The notes under the pieces are model-generated. The model was not told the origin of the DNA. It did not search any database and saw only the letters and a program-made list of their open reading frames with translations. From Aradus depressus (Eukaryota; Arthropoda; Insecta; Hemiptera; Aradidae): a stretch of DNA of 64,000 nucleotides. Both the position numbers and the translations under genes were made by a program. The stretch covers positions 5,146,001-5,210,000 of the forward strand of contig OY759214.1 in NCBI GenBank assembly GCA_963662175.1, given 5' to 3'. This document shows positions 49,301-61,300 of the stretch, piece by piece; positions within the stretch are counted from its first letter, which is position 1; the number at the start of each line of letters is the position of its first letter.

Positions 49301-52300
49301 CGTTCGCGATTAGTAGGCTCAACAAGCCTTGAAGGAAAGGCAATAGATCACCTCCCACTCATCCAGATCCCACCCCTCTCAGCTCCCAACCCTCGTTCTC
49401 CCACTGTACTCACCACGAGCCTTCAAATCGCTCACATACCGTATGTCACGTTCATAATTCTTCACCAGTTAACTTTTTATTCCAAATGGTAAGGAACGTT
49501 GTTTAATGTAAATCATTCAAGTAAAAAACTCTGGAGTTATTGTTATTTAAGATAAATTAATTGTTTCAGGAAAAAATATAATTATCAATAAATTTTCGCC
49601 GTATAATGACGAAGAAAAGGTAAGTGTATCTTTTTTTTTTTTTTTTTTTACGGGTGTACCGGCCCCTGAAGGAGGCTCAACGTCACACGTCCGCTTCGTA
49701 GGGGGGAATAAGGGCACCATAGAATTCTCGTTTATTGCTGTTATGGACGGTTGTAGGACCTCGCCAATCACCAGAGCGATCGGTTGGGTGGTCCAGAGAA
49801 CTCGGGACCAGGCACCTACGTTCTTGGCTGCGTTGCGCCGAGGATGGTCGCAGGTGGGCCGTGATACCAGCATTCAACGGTCATCCCCGGAACCACGTTA
49901 AACTGCCTTCTTTACCTTCCGCCAGGAGGCGACGAATCTTCCGAACTCCGGGTAGTCAGCCTCACTCATCAGCTTCCTCGGGTTTAGTCCCAGGTACGAT
50001 CCTGTCCGGCGTATCAACTCCACCCTAGGCCCGTCGTACAGCGGGCATTCGAGAACTACATGTTCTGCAATCTCGACACGCCACACGAGCAGTTCGGGCT
50101 GTCCTTCTTCTTGAAAAAGAAGAGCTTGGAGTTGAAATCCCCGTGACCCGATAGTATCTGGGACGTCCAGTGGTCCGGCTTTACCCAAACCGACTCAAGT
50201 CTTTCCCGGACGTTTGGGAAGTAAGCCCAGGTTGTTCGGCCGTCTGATGATTGTGACCATCGCTGCTGCCATTTATCTACTATCCACTCTTGGACTATGT
50301 CCTTACAACGCTCTGGTCTGGACTGTCCGTGTAGTTCCTCCTCCAGGGCTAGTCGCAAAGGCTCGTCGGTCTCTGCGCGTTGGGTCAGAGCAGCGCGACT
50401 ATCTGCGTGCACCGTGACCATGAGATCGTCGACGTAGGCTATTGCCTTGAATCCTCGGTTCTCTAGGTCACGGAGCAGCTCGTCAAAGAGTATGCCCCAC
50501 AGAGTAGGTCCGAGGACCGAGCCCTGGGGACATCCTCTGGTGACCTCCGCAGTAGTGCTGGCATAGCGCTGGCTCATGGTTGCAGAGCGCTCGCGAAGGA
50601 AGCCGGAGATCAGCACAAATAGATTCCCAGGTGGTCCCATCATCCGCAGTCGCGTGAGGACCGCAGGCCACCAGGCGCTGTCGAAGGCTGCTGCAATGTC
50701 GAAGAAGACACAGAGTGCATATTTGCCCCCGTCTTCCTCCACATCCGCCCTTAGCCTCCTCAAGGCGTCCTCAGTGGACCTACCCCTTAGGCAACCGTAC
50801 TGCCGATGGGACACGTAGGCATGAACCTGGACGAAAATTCTGTTGAGGATTAGAGTCTCTAGCACCTTACCGAGCACGGGAAGGAGGCTGATTGGTCTAT
50901 AACTCCCTGCTAAAGCAGGGTCCCTGTCCCCAGGCATGAGAAACGTGCAAACAATCGCCCGTTTCCATGCTCTCGAGAAGTGGCCCCGCCTCAAGCAGGC
51001 ATTGTACAGGTGCATCAGATCTGGCCTGATGGCCGGGAGAGCTTTCTTGATTATGGCCGCGTCTATGAGATCACTACCAGGGGCGCCGCCACTCTTCTGC
51101 TTCCCAACCGCCAAATCCAAATCGATCACATCCCAATCAGGCTCATCCTCCGTATCCGGCAGTGTACGAGATGCAAACCTGATGTCATGCTGGCTGGGTG
51201 TATCTTCCTCCGGGTTATCCGCCGGGAAGGCCTCCTTCAGGTACATCCTACCGGCCTCCTCCAGAGACAAGGCGTACAAACCGCCGTCTCTGATGGAGGC
51301 TACGGGGGCGACCGCTTTGAGCCTGCCGGTGGCAACCCGGTAGGGGATCCCCCACGGGTTTTTGCTGCTCTCATCCTCAATGAACTTCCTCCAGCTTTCC
51401 TTTTTTGCGGTTTCGATCCGCTTACCATAAGCCTTGCTTAGTTGCCTGTACTCTTCCCTTCGCATCCACCTTAGGAGAAGGTCTCGGCACCGTTGGCTCC
51501 TTCTCCTGGCACGATGAACGGCCCTTTTGGCAAGGGTGAGGTCCTCGCTCCACCAGGGGACCTTCTTGGGCCGGTTGACTTTCCTCGGGATGGTTTCGTC
51601 GGCAGCTCGCAGCAAAATGCTGCTGAGTTTGCCAACCTCCTCCTCAATCTGGTCAACCGGGTCCAAGCCCTTGAGGCCCTCCCATTCCTCGTCACAGGAG
51701 TAAGTGGTGCAGACGCCACGAAGGCGTCAGGTATGGGCTTGCGAGTAGCAAAGCGGGGGTCCCTAGGCCTGACTGCAGGGGGCTGGGCGTCAAAGAGCCG
51801 AACGTCTAGGACACTATGGTCGCTAGATGTGTTCTCTCGGACGCTCCAGCCGCCCACAGCTCGGTATAGGGCACTCGACACCAACGTGACATCTATGTGA
51901 GACTCTCCATTGGGGCCACGGAAGGTGGGAGAGGAGTGCGGGTCATTGCGGGCGATCACGTCCAGCAGTCTGTTGCCCCGGCGGTCGGTGCGAACCGACC
52001 CCCACGCGGCAGACCAGGCATTGACGTCAGCCATGACCATGACACTGCGCCCCGCGAGAGTGTCCAGGACCAGCTCCAGGTGGCCCAGCTGTCGCTCTAT
52101 GTTTTCATTCGGCGGGAAATATCCACTGATCACATAGCAACTCGCGTTGGAGTGCCTGATACAAGCCACAGCTACATGGCTGGTGGACAGATGGTGGAGT
52201 GCCATCACGTCCACTTGGGGGCCGGTCACGACGATCGCTGCCATTGGGCGATCGCCGTTCCATGCGCCAGTGATAATTCTGTGGCCAGTACCAAGGCCTG

Positions 52301-55300
52301 CCACGCAGCCTCTGACGCAGTAGGGCTCCTGGAGAGCTAATACATCAACACTCTCGGCAGTCACCAAATGCCGCAGTTCCTCCGCCACTATCCTGCGCCT
52401 ATGCATGTTGATCTGCCACAGGCGGAGGCCCTCGCGCATCCTACCCGCCATAATCGGTGCGTGAGACTAGGGCCTCTAAGGCACGGATGTATGACGGGCA
52501 GGTCTCGCTATCAGCCGTGTGTGCGGCGCGAGGACCCCGTCTGCGGCAGTTCGGCGCTTGGGCCTTATTGGGACAGCTGGTGCTGTAATGACCCTCCACC
52601 GAACACCGCGCACATACCTGTGGTCTGTTGCACGTTGCTGCAACGTGTCCGAAGACCTGGCATCTCCAGCACCTCGAAACCTCCACGCAGTCTTTGACTC
52701 TGAAAAGGAACCATCCTAGGGTTATCCTCCCGGAGCTGATGAGGGCTCCCCTGGGTGCTGCAGTCGCCTCGACTACCCAGTTTTCGGTCGACCCGCCCCT
52801 GGGGCCCCTCTTGTACACCAGCCTGGGGGACTCCAAGCCGGGGTACTGAGCCTGGAACCTCCCGGCGAAATCCCCCTCCGACCAACCAGAGGGTATGCCG
52901 TAGACGACCAGACGCGGGCTCCTTTTAGGAAGCGCCTGCGCTTTCAGGCCTGCTTCCCGGAGCCTCGCACTGGTCGCCAGCACCTCCAGCTCGTCGGCGG
53001 TGGAGACCTCCAGGAGGATTCCCCCTCTCCTGGCGGCTCGGCAGGACCTGATGTTGATCCCAAGCTCTCTCGGGGTCAGCCTGTCAAGGGCATGCTCCAG
53101 TGAGCATGTGTCCGTCCCCTGGTTGGGAGCTACCAGCGCCACACAGGTTCTCGGTCTGGTGGAGCCCCCAGCGGCTGCGGTCCTCGCCAGCTCCTTCAAG
53201 ATGATATGTTTCTTGATGGCTGCTGGTGGGGCGGCTGGTTGAGTTGGTGGGGCTGCTGGGGCGGCGGATGAGGCCGTCCTCGGCTTCTTCTTTTTCCTTC
53301 TCAGCACCTCGGTCCACTTTTCTTCCGGGGGGCCAGGGTTTGGTCCAGGGGAGCTAGGGGGTTATTGAGGGGGGGTAAATTTTTAGCTGCAGGCTGGGTG
53401 TTGGGCTTCATGGGGGGGGGGGGGGGGGCAAGAGAAGTAGAGGAGGTTGGGGCTGGTACAGCCTCTGCTCTGCGACCAACTGAGCAGAGCTTTGGGGCCG
53501 GTGCCTTTGGTCCACCCAGCCTAGTGGCGATGGCCTCCGCCATTACTTCAGGCCGAAAAGTCTCCAGGATCTCCGAAGAAACCCGGGCCCTCGTCTCGGC
53601 CTCAAGCTGCCTGATGAAGGAGGCCGCCAGCAGCTCAATGAGTCGTTGTACGCCGTCGTTAACTTTCCGCTGACTGGCCTTACCCATTTTTTGGGTTTTA
53701 TAACTGCCTTGCGCCGGGGATGATCGCAGGTGGGCCGTGTTAGAGCACCCAGCGGTCATCCCCGGCGCTTGGTTATACTGCTTTATTTTCCCTCCGCCAG
53801 GAGGCGACGAATCGACTGAATTCTGGGTAATCAGCCTCACTCGTCAGCTTCCGAGGGTTCAGTCCGAAGCACGATCCTGTCTGGCGTATCAACTCCACCC
53901 TAGGCCTGTCGTACAGCGAACATTCGAGAAATACATGTTCTGCAGTCTCAACGCCGCTACACGAGCAGTTCTAGCTGTCTATCTTTATGAAAAAGAAGAA
54001 CTTGGAGTTGAAATCCCAGTTTTATCTGACTGCCTTCTCCGTGATTCTAAAGAAAAAATGGGAGAGTACCCTGATACACCTTTATGTTATGTATCTTTCA
54101 CTTCCTAAACTCATTGTGGGTATGTTCTAAGCATATTATAAACGAAACTGTTCAACTAGACAATCATGACAAAGTTTGTTTCACTCAAATGGGTCCTCTA
54201 TAGCCTGGGCTGGAGTTCTGGTCTAGGGGAGGGGTATCTTTTGTTTATCATTAACATTTTTCTTTTTTGAGCAAAATGACTAATCTGTACTCGTAAGTGT
54301 GTAGAGTCAAAAAAAAACGGGTGGGTAAAGGAACCACAGTTGGTCTTTCAAAAAAGCTAGTAATTAAATAATGTATTTTTTCCTTTCCATTTTCAGGAAT
54401 TCCTGAATTGTTATTTACGAGAGAAAGAATTAGTAAGTATTAAAAAGAAAATATCTAAATCTCAACGAAAAAACTATGTACAAAAAAAACAAAAATGTAT
54501 TTTTCTCATTTTTTAGGTAAATTTGGTGACCATTGAAAATTATTGAAAAATAAATGTTCATGTGGGGGCGCCACAAGTACTCTTTCTAAGTCTGCCTAAG
54601 AAATTAGGAAATGATTTCAGAGATCATAATTTGACGAGTATACGGAAAAAATCATGTGTATAAAACATTTTTTTTAAATTACACTGTTTTATAACAACGT
54701 GTTCTACAAGATATGTCACAACTAGGGATGAGCATCGAAATGTTTGCAATCGAATATAACATCGAAGTGCACAAATCTATATCCTGAAAACCTCGACCTT
54801 ATTCCATCGATAGTCAAATTAAATTTCATAACGTGTAAAGCGAAAAGTAAAAAATAATAAATAATATTTATTTTATAACTGTCATTATTGTCTTCAGAAA
54901 AATGAGAGATAATGAAAAAATAATAAATTGACAAATTAACAAAACAAGAATTACTTTTGATGTTGATAACTGAGGATATGTTCTACTGTTGGATTCCCTC
55001 TGGTAACAGAAGACATGTCCTACTGTTGGATTCCCTCTGGTAACAGAGGGTATGTCCTACGGTTGGATTCCCGGTAACCCTAATTACAGTACCGCCCTCG
55101 TTGTTTTCTTTTTACTCCTGATTTATTATGCGGTATTTATTTATGTTTTTTTTTTCTTGTTTTCGTAGGTTGTGAATAGCCAATTTGACTGGGACGCATA
55201 TTATAATGTATTAGTTTCGCTAAATACAAATGTTGCCGACCTTCACAGGAAGATCATGCTCTGGTGTGGTTTCACAGGTAAGCTCCACTCTCTATCCCAT

Positions 55301-58300
55301 TCCATATAATAGCCTAAATCTAATTCAAACACCTAATTTAACTGGAAATATTTTGTAAGTTATTTAATAAGTACACCATATATGTTTCATTATAAACATT
55401 TTATTATACAACTCAACTCACATATTTATCTAACCTGCCTCACATCTGTAGTTGATATTGTTTTTGATCATATGGTACATTACATACCCCCTTTCTTAGG
55501 AGCTTCATTGCTCCTGCAATGATAGACCGCCACATTCCTGATGGCAGCCTTCTGCCCTGCTCCGAAGTCGTCCTCATACAGACCTCATATTCTTTGGGAA
55601 CCCATTCAATCTGATGACTTTCTTGATTTTGAAAGGTCCTTTAACAACAGAATTCTTCCCTCGATATCCGGCCTGCACCAGGATTTGGTTCTCTTCTTTT
55701 ATTTTTGGGATAACATTTGCACATTGGATAACATGTTTACCAAAATAGGACTTCATATTTTCCTTGCATTTCTTCATCTTTTTCTTGGAGATGGATCTCT
55801 TCTGAATCATGTCGGCGGAGATTCCAAACTTTTTGTCAGCCGGAAAGATAGATTCAACTCCAAACGCTTTGAACTGGGGAGAACAACCAAGGCACGCTGT
55901 GTACGATCTATTCAGATGCCTTACAGCTGCCTCCAAACAGTTTTCCCATCCTCCTTTAAAGTTGGGATACAGAGAGATGAACCGTTTGATGTCACTTATT
56001 TTACGGTCGGCCAACCCATCTCCAACAGGACGATACGGCGCTGTGGCAACTAGCCTGATTTGTCTCTCTTCGGCGAATTTATTTAAAGCCTCAGAGGCAA
56101 ACTGTAGTCCGTTATCACTAACTATTTTCTTTACTTTGCTAAGGTGGGGATATTCTTCAAGGAATTTTATTACAGCATTTGCGCTTTCCTTGATTGCCTT
56201 GGCGCTAACATATCTTGAATATTCATCCACAGCGGCAATAAATGGTTGTGTCTTTCCATTTGATTCGGCTTCCTTCAGTCTCTCAGCAAAGTGCAAATGC
56301 AGGCACTGGAAAGGCTCTGTAGCTGTATCCGGAACAACCATTATGTCTGGTTTGTGCTTAAAGTTAAATTTTGCAATTTGACAATCATGACAACTTTTGA
56401 CGTATTTTGAAATACTTTCATTCATATGGGGCCAATAAAACCTGTCCCTTATCTTGATATATGTTTTCCAAAACCCGTCGTGACCTCCTGAGTCGGGATC
56501 GTCATGATAAGAGCGAAGAATATCTGGCACCAAATCAGGTTTAACTTCAATTTTCCTTTCGCTATTGTCTGTGCAAGCCTGATTCAATAAACGAATTTGA
56601 GGTACCTTAGAAATGAAACATGATCTTGAATAAATATCATTATCCACTCCTTCATCACCGTCTATATTATTAATTCCTTTTTTTATTATCTCGCTCGGCT
56701 TCTTTCTTCTCTCCTGAGAGCTCCAAGATCTTCCAAAAGATTGGAAAGTAGCGGCGGCCGGCTTCAGCCTGACGAGAGCTGCCCGGAGTTCCTCCCTTGT
56801 CTCTATGTTCAGGATGGACAACTGGCTCTGGAGATCTTCGGGTAGTCCCAACATAACCATTATGAGAAAGGCCCTATCTGAGAGACTGCCGTAGGCAAGA
56901 TTAATAAGACGTTCTTTCTCCAAGAAATACTCCAACATTGTCCCTCCACGATAGATATAGTTATTGCATCTTATCGCTAGTTCCAAAAGGTTCTGTTGAA
57001 ACGAAACCAGAAATGAGCTTTTCCAAAGGGCCCATTCATTTGGAGTTTCTTTGGCCATGAGGGAATGGTACCATTTCTCTGCATTACTCTGGGGTACCAG
57101 ATGGGAAACTAGATTACTAATTTTCAAATAGTCACTGTCCCAGTTGTTGGAGGAACAGGCTTTTTCATATATAAGTAGCCAGGTTTTGGGATCTTCATTT
57201 TTTCCGTCGAATTTCTTAATACCCATCTTTTCCGGTTTACTGTTCAATTTCGTTATAACTTCAGCAAAAGATGCCATCATTGCTTCCATCATTTTCTGTA
57301 CCCCCTGCTGACTACTTTGTATCAGCTCCTGGTTGAGGCGCTGTTGATATTCTAATAGTGTCAACAACATCTGCCGCTCCGAACTTTGACCAAGGGACAC
57401 CGATGGATCCAAAGAATGAGAGTCAACCCCTTCTTCTTCATGATCCGAATCTTCTATGGCCTGAGTGGAGGATGAACGATAAGCCTCAGCCAATTCTTTA
57501 GTAATGCTTATTGATATAGACTTTTGCCTGAAATCCTCTTGGAGGGTATGTCGAACACCCTCAACCGACAGAAGCCCTGTATGGAATTGCAGGTCTCGAA
57601 ATGCGGGTTCAACTGTAACCCAATCATTGCTATTTTTTTCTTTGAATGCATATAAAATGCATTTGTCTCCAAATTTCTTAAATCTGAACTTGAACTCTAT
57701 GGAAGACATAATTTATAGTATAATGAATAATACCTTATTCACTTCAGTCTTCAGTTCGTGGTCCTACCGGCTCCAAATGTAAGTTATTTAATAAGTACAC
57801 CATATATATTTCATTATAAACATTTTATTATACAACTCAACTCACATATTCATCTAACCTACCTCACATCTGTCGTTGATATTGTTTTTGATCATATGGT
57901 ACATTACATATTTGTCTTGGGTAGGCAAAATTTGGGACTTTCACAATTGAATCGGAATCATGACCACTAGAGTGTGTGTTGGAAAATAGAAACAAGTGTA
58001 GATAAGAACTTGAAATTTGGAATGGAGAAGTTACGTATGCTAATTTAGATCAAGTTAGACTTTGAAATGAAATGAAAATAAATTTTATTCTGGAACCGAG
58101 GTCCCCTAAGAATAAATACATGACAGTTACTGGACAGAGCAACAAATAAAATGAAATATCAGTGACGAGATAAAGGTGCTACAGTGGATAGAACCAAGAG
58201 CAAAATAAATAAAACTAAATAAGAAAAATCATTAAATAAAAGTAAAATAGATAGTTATGACAGAATTAAAAATAAATAATAAACTGAAAAAATAATAGTA

Positions 58301-61300
58301 AAAAAAAGTTAAAATACAGATTCATTAAAAAGAAATCAATAAAAGATAAATGTGTCCAAATAAATATGTAGATGATAAAATAAATTGAAATAAAAAGAAA
58401 AAACATTCTGTACATAAAAATCGAGATTATGGAGGAGGGAATCTAGCCCAGGCTTCCTATAAAGTTAATTTAAGACAAACTAATGAAAATAAATAAATAA
58501 ATAAAATAAGAGGATGAAGATGAAAAGATCAATAATATAAATAAGAAAAAGACAAAGAAACAAGAAATTGATGTTAAGAAGAGGGAAAGTATGGAAGATG
58601 GGGAAGAAGAGGCTAATCAGAGGGAGAAGATTGTTTATTGAGGAGGAATTGGAATAGCGAGGATTTGGAGGAGGCCATGGAAGGAGAGTGACGGATGAGG
58701 GGAGGCAGGGAGTTGTAGAGGGAGGAGGCTTGGACAAGGAATGAATTGTGGAGGGCAGAGGAGCGATGGGAGGGGATGAAGAGGTCCGAAGGACGGGATC
58801 TGGTGTGTCTTTGGTGGACAGAGGACATGAAGGAGGCCACGAAAGGCGCGTGAAGGGTGAGGGGAGGCAGGGAGTTGTAGAGGGAGGAGGCTTGGACAAG
58901 CAATGAAGTCCCCTCACCCGTCAAGCGCCTTTCGTGGCCTCCTTCATGTCCTCTGTCCACCAAAGACACACCAGATCCCGTCCTTCGGACCTCTTCATCC
59001 CCTCCCATCGCTCCTCTGCCTTCCACAACTCTTTCCTTGTCCAAGCCTCCTCCCTCTACAACTCCCTGCCTCCCCCAATCCGTCACTCTCCTTTCGTGGC
59101 CTCCTTCATGTCCTCTGTCCACCAAAGACACACCAGATCCCGTCCTTCAGACCTCTTCATCCCCTCCCATCGCTCCTCTGCCTTCCACAACTCTTTCCTT
59201 GTCCAAGCCTCCTCCCTCTACAACTCCCTGCCTCCCCTCACCCGCCACGCGCCTTTCGTGGCCTCCTTCAAGTCCTCTGTCCACCAAAGACACACCAGAT
59301 CCCGTCCTTCGGACCTCTTCATCCCCTCCCATCGCTCCTCTGCCCTCCACAATTCATTCCTTGTCCAAGCCTCCTCCCTCTACAACTCCCTGCCTCCCCT
59401 CACCCGTCACTCTCCTTCCGTGGCCTCCTTCAAGTCCTCTGTCCACCAAAGACACACCAGATCCCGTCCTTCGGACCTCTTCATCCACTCCCATCGCTCC
59501 TCTGCCCTCCACAATTCATTCCTTGTCCAAGCCTCCTCCCTCTACAACTCCCTGCCTCCCCTCATCCGTCACTCTCCTTCCCTGGCCTCCTCCAAATCCT
59601 CGCTATTCCAATTCCTCCTCAATAAACAATCTTCTCCCTCTGATTAGCCTCTTCTTCCCCATCTTCCATACTTTCCCTCTTCTTAACATCAATTTCTTGT
59701 TTCTTTGTCTTTTTCTTATTTATATTATTGATCTTTTCATCTTCATCCTTTTATTTTATTTATTTATTTTCATTAGTTTGTCTTTGGTGGACAGAGGACT
59801 CGAAGGAGGCCACGAAAGGCGCGTGACGGGTGAGGGGAGGCAGGGAGTTGTAGAGGGAGGAGGCTTGGACAAGGAAAGAGTTGTGGAAGGCAGAGGAGCG
59901 ATGGGAGGGAATGAAGAGGTCTGAAGGACGGGATCTGGTGTGTCTTTGGTGGACAGAGGACATGAAGGAGGCCACGAAAGGAGAGTGACGGATTGGGGGA
60001 GGCAGGGAGTTGTAGAGGGAGGAGGCTTGGACAAGGAAAGAGTTGTGGAAGGCAGAGGAGCGATGGGAGGGGATGAAGAGGTCCGAAGGACGGGATCTGG
60101 TGTGTCTTTGGTGGACAGAGGACATGAAGGAGGCCACGAAAGGCGCGTGACGGGTGAGGGGAGGCAGGGAGTTGTAGAGGGAGGAGGCTTGGACAAGGAA
60201 AGAGTTGTGGAAGGCAGAGGAGCGATGGGAGGGGATGAAGAGGTCCGAAGGACGGGATCTGGTGTGTCTTTGGTGGACAGAGGACTTGAATTGGTAAAGG
60301 TAGTGGGGTTCTTTGGATTTTAACATTAGCTGGTTAGGGTCATTTGGTAGTATACTAGCTGGTTAGGTTCATGTGGTAGTATACTAGCCGGTAAGGGTCA
60401 TGTGGTAGTATACTAGCTGGCAAGGGTCATGTGTTTATATTGTCTAATTCCACAAAATTGTATGTATCGGTTTCGGCTTACACAATCGACAGCACAAAGT
60501 TCAAAGTGACATGTCAGTTTACTAGGTTATCATATTAATACAATCCTCGGTTGCCTACGGCTGTGACTCCCTGTCCTCTAGTTGAATCCATGGGGAAGGA
60601 GGGGGGAGGGAGGGGGGGAGGGGGATATGAGAGTTTGAAACAACAAGAAAATATAATATAAGACATTCAAAAAACTAAAACATGGGGTTTATAGTAGAGT
60701 ACGTAATATATATAAGAAATAAATGAAATTATAGCTATATGATATATTACCGTAGTATAAGAACATAAAATAACTAGATGCGTACATATTATTTATAATA
60801 AATTATATATTATATTAACTTAGTGGCGTTAACAGAGGTGAGGATTTGAATTGAATTTGGTCGGTCAAAAAATTCACATTTTCCCAGTCTGTGCAAGACC
60901 TAAAAGATGGTGTTAAGATATATAAATTGTTGTTTTCAATTAATTTATATGTGTATTTTATATTATTCAGCTCCAGAGGATAAAGCCGGCTATGACCTAG
61001 TTAATCTGCAAATAGAGATCTTTAGGTGTGTCAACTATGCTTTCAAGAAATATGTAAGTTTATTTATTTTATTAGTTGGTTGTCCTGGAATAACTATATT
61101 AGTATGTTGGTTCTGTCAAAAATGCGCACAGAATTTTGTGAACAAATAGAAGTTGTGTGAACAGATTTTCTAAGCTCATAAAGAAAGTTTTCGTGACACT
61201 TGCACTCTTTAAATCCACTTCCTTCTCCCCTTTCAACTCATTTCGTCGAACCACTTGAAATTATATGCCACTATTTGTTGACAAAAACTATACTTTAAGA

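Larger units (their letters stand above)
49631..53700 (-). mobile_element. R1-clade non-LTR retrotransposon (LINE), defective
   Basis: Oriented right to left, it ends in a 19-nt poly(A) tail (T-run at 49,631-49,649). ORF1 carries CCHC zinc knuckles; ORF2 carries an apurinic-type endonuclease, a reverse transcriptase and a C-terminal Cys-His motif, as in the R1/TRAS/SART group. The two ORFs overlap by 11 bp at 52,441-52,451. It is dead: one frameshift in ORF1, at least two in ORF2, and a deletion after the RT catalytic motif. It sits in intron 3 of the OBP-like gene, antisense to it. An identical 'gtaagtgt' at 49,620-49,627 and 54,293-54,300 may be the target duplication of the whole composite insertion. 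Confidence 0.9.
55354..57908 (-). mobile_element. LTR retrotransposon with Gag and integrase but no reverse transcriptase
   Basis: Two direct repeats of 131 bp (55,354-55,484 and 57,778-57,908) begin TGTAA and end TTACA and differ at only a few positions. Both sides carry the same 5-bp 'tattt' (55,349-55,353 and 57,909-57,913), so the element inserted as a unit. On the minus strand the 5' LTR is followed after 2 nt by 'TGGAGCCGGTAGGACC', a plausible primer-binding site, and the 3' LTR is preceded by a purine tract (aagaaaggggg). One long frame lies between. The 2.55-kb element lacks protease, RT and RNase H and must depend on another element's enzymes. It lies in intron 5 of the OBP-like gene, antisense. 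Confidence 0.95.

Noticed and set aside
49383..49488. An additional exon between exons 2 and 3 (acceptor 'cccctctcag', donor 'aaatg|gtaagg')
   Set aside because: It is open after exon 2 but ends in phase 2, which puts a stop in exon 3. Direct exon 2 to exon 3 joining keeps the frame and the OBP spacing.
58903..59924. Independent protein genes on both strands over the 162-bp repeats
   Set aside because: All frames derive from one multiplied 162-bp segment in alternating orientation; only the LINE-like frame has family resemblance.
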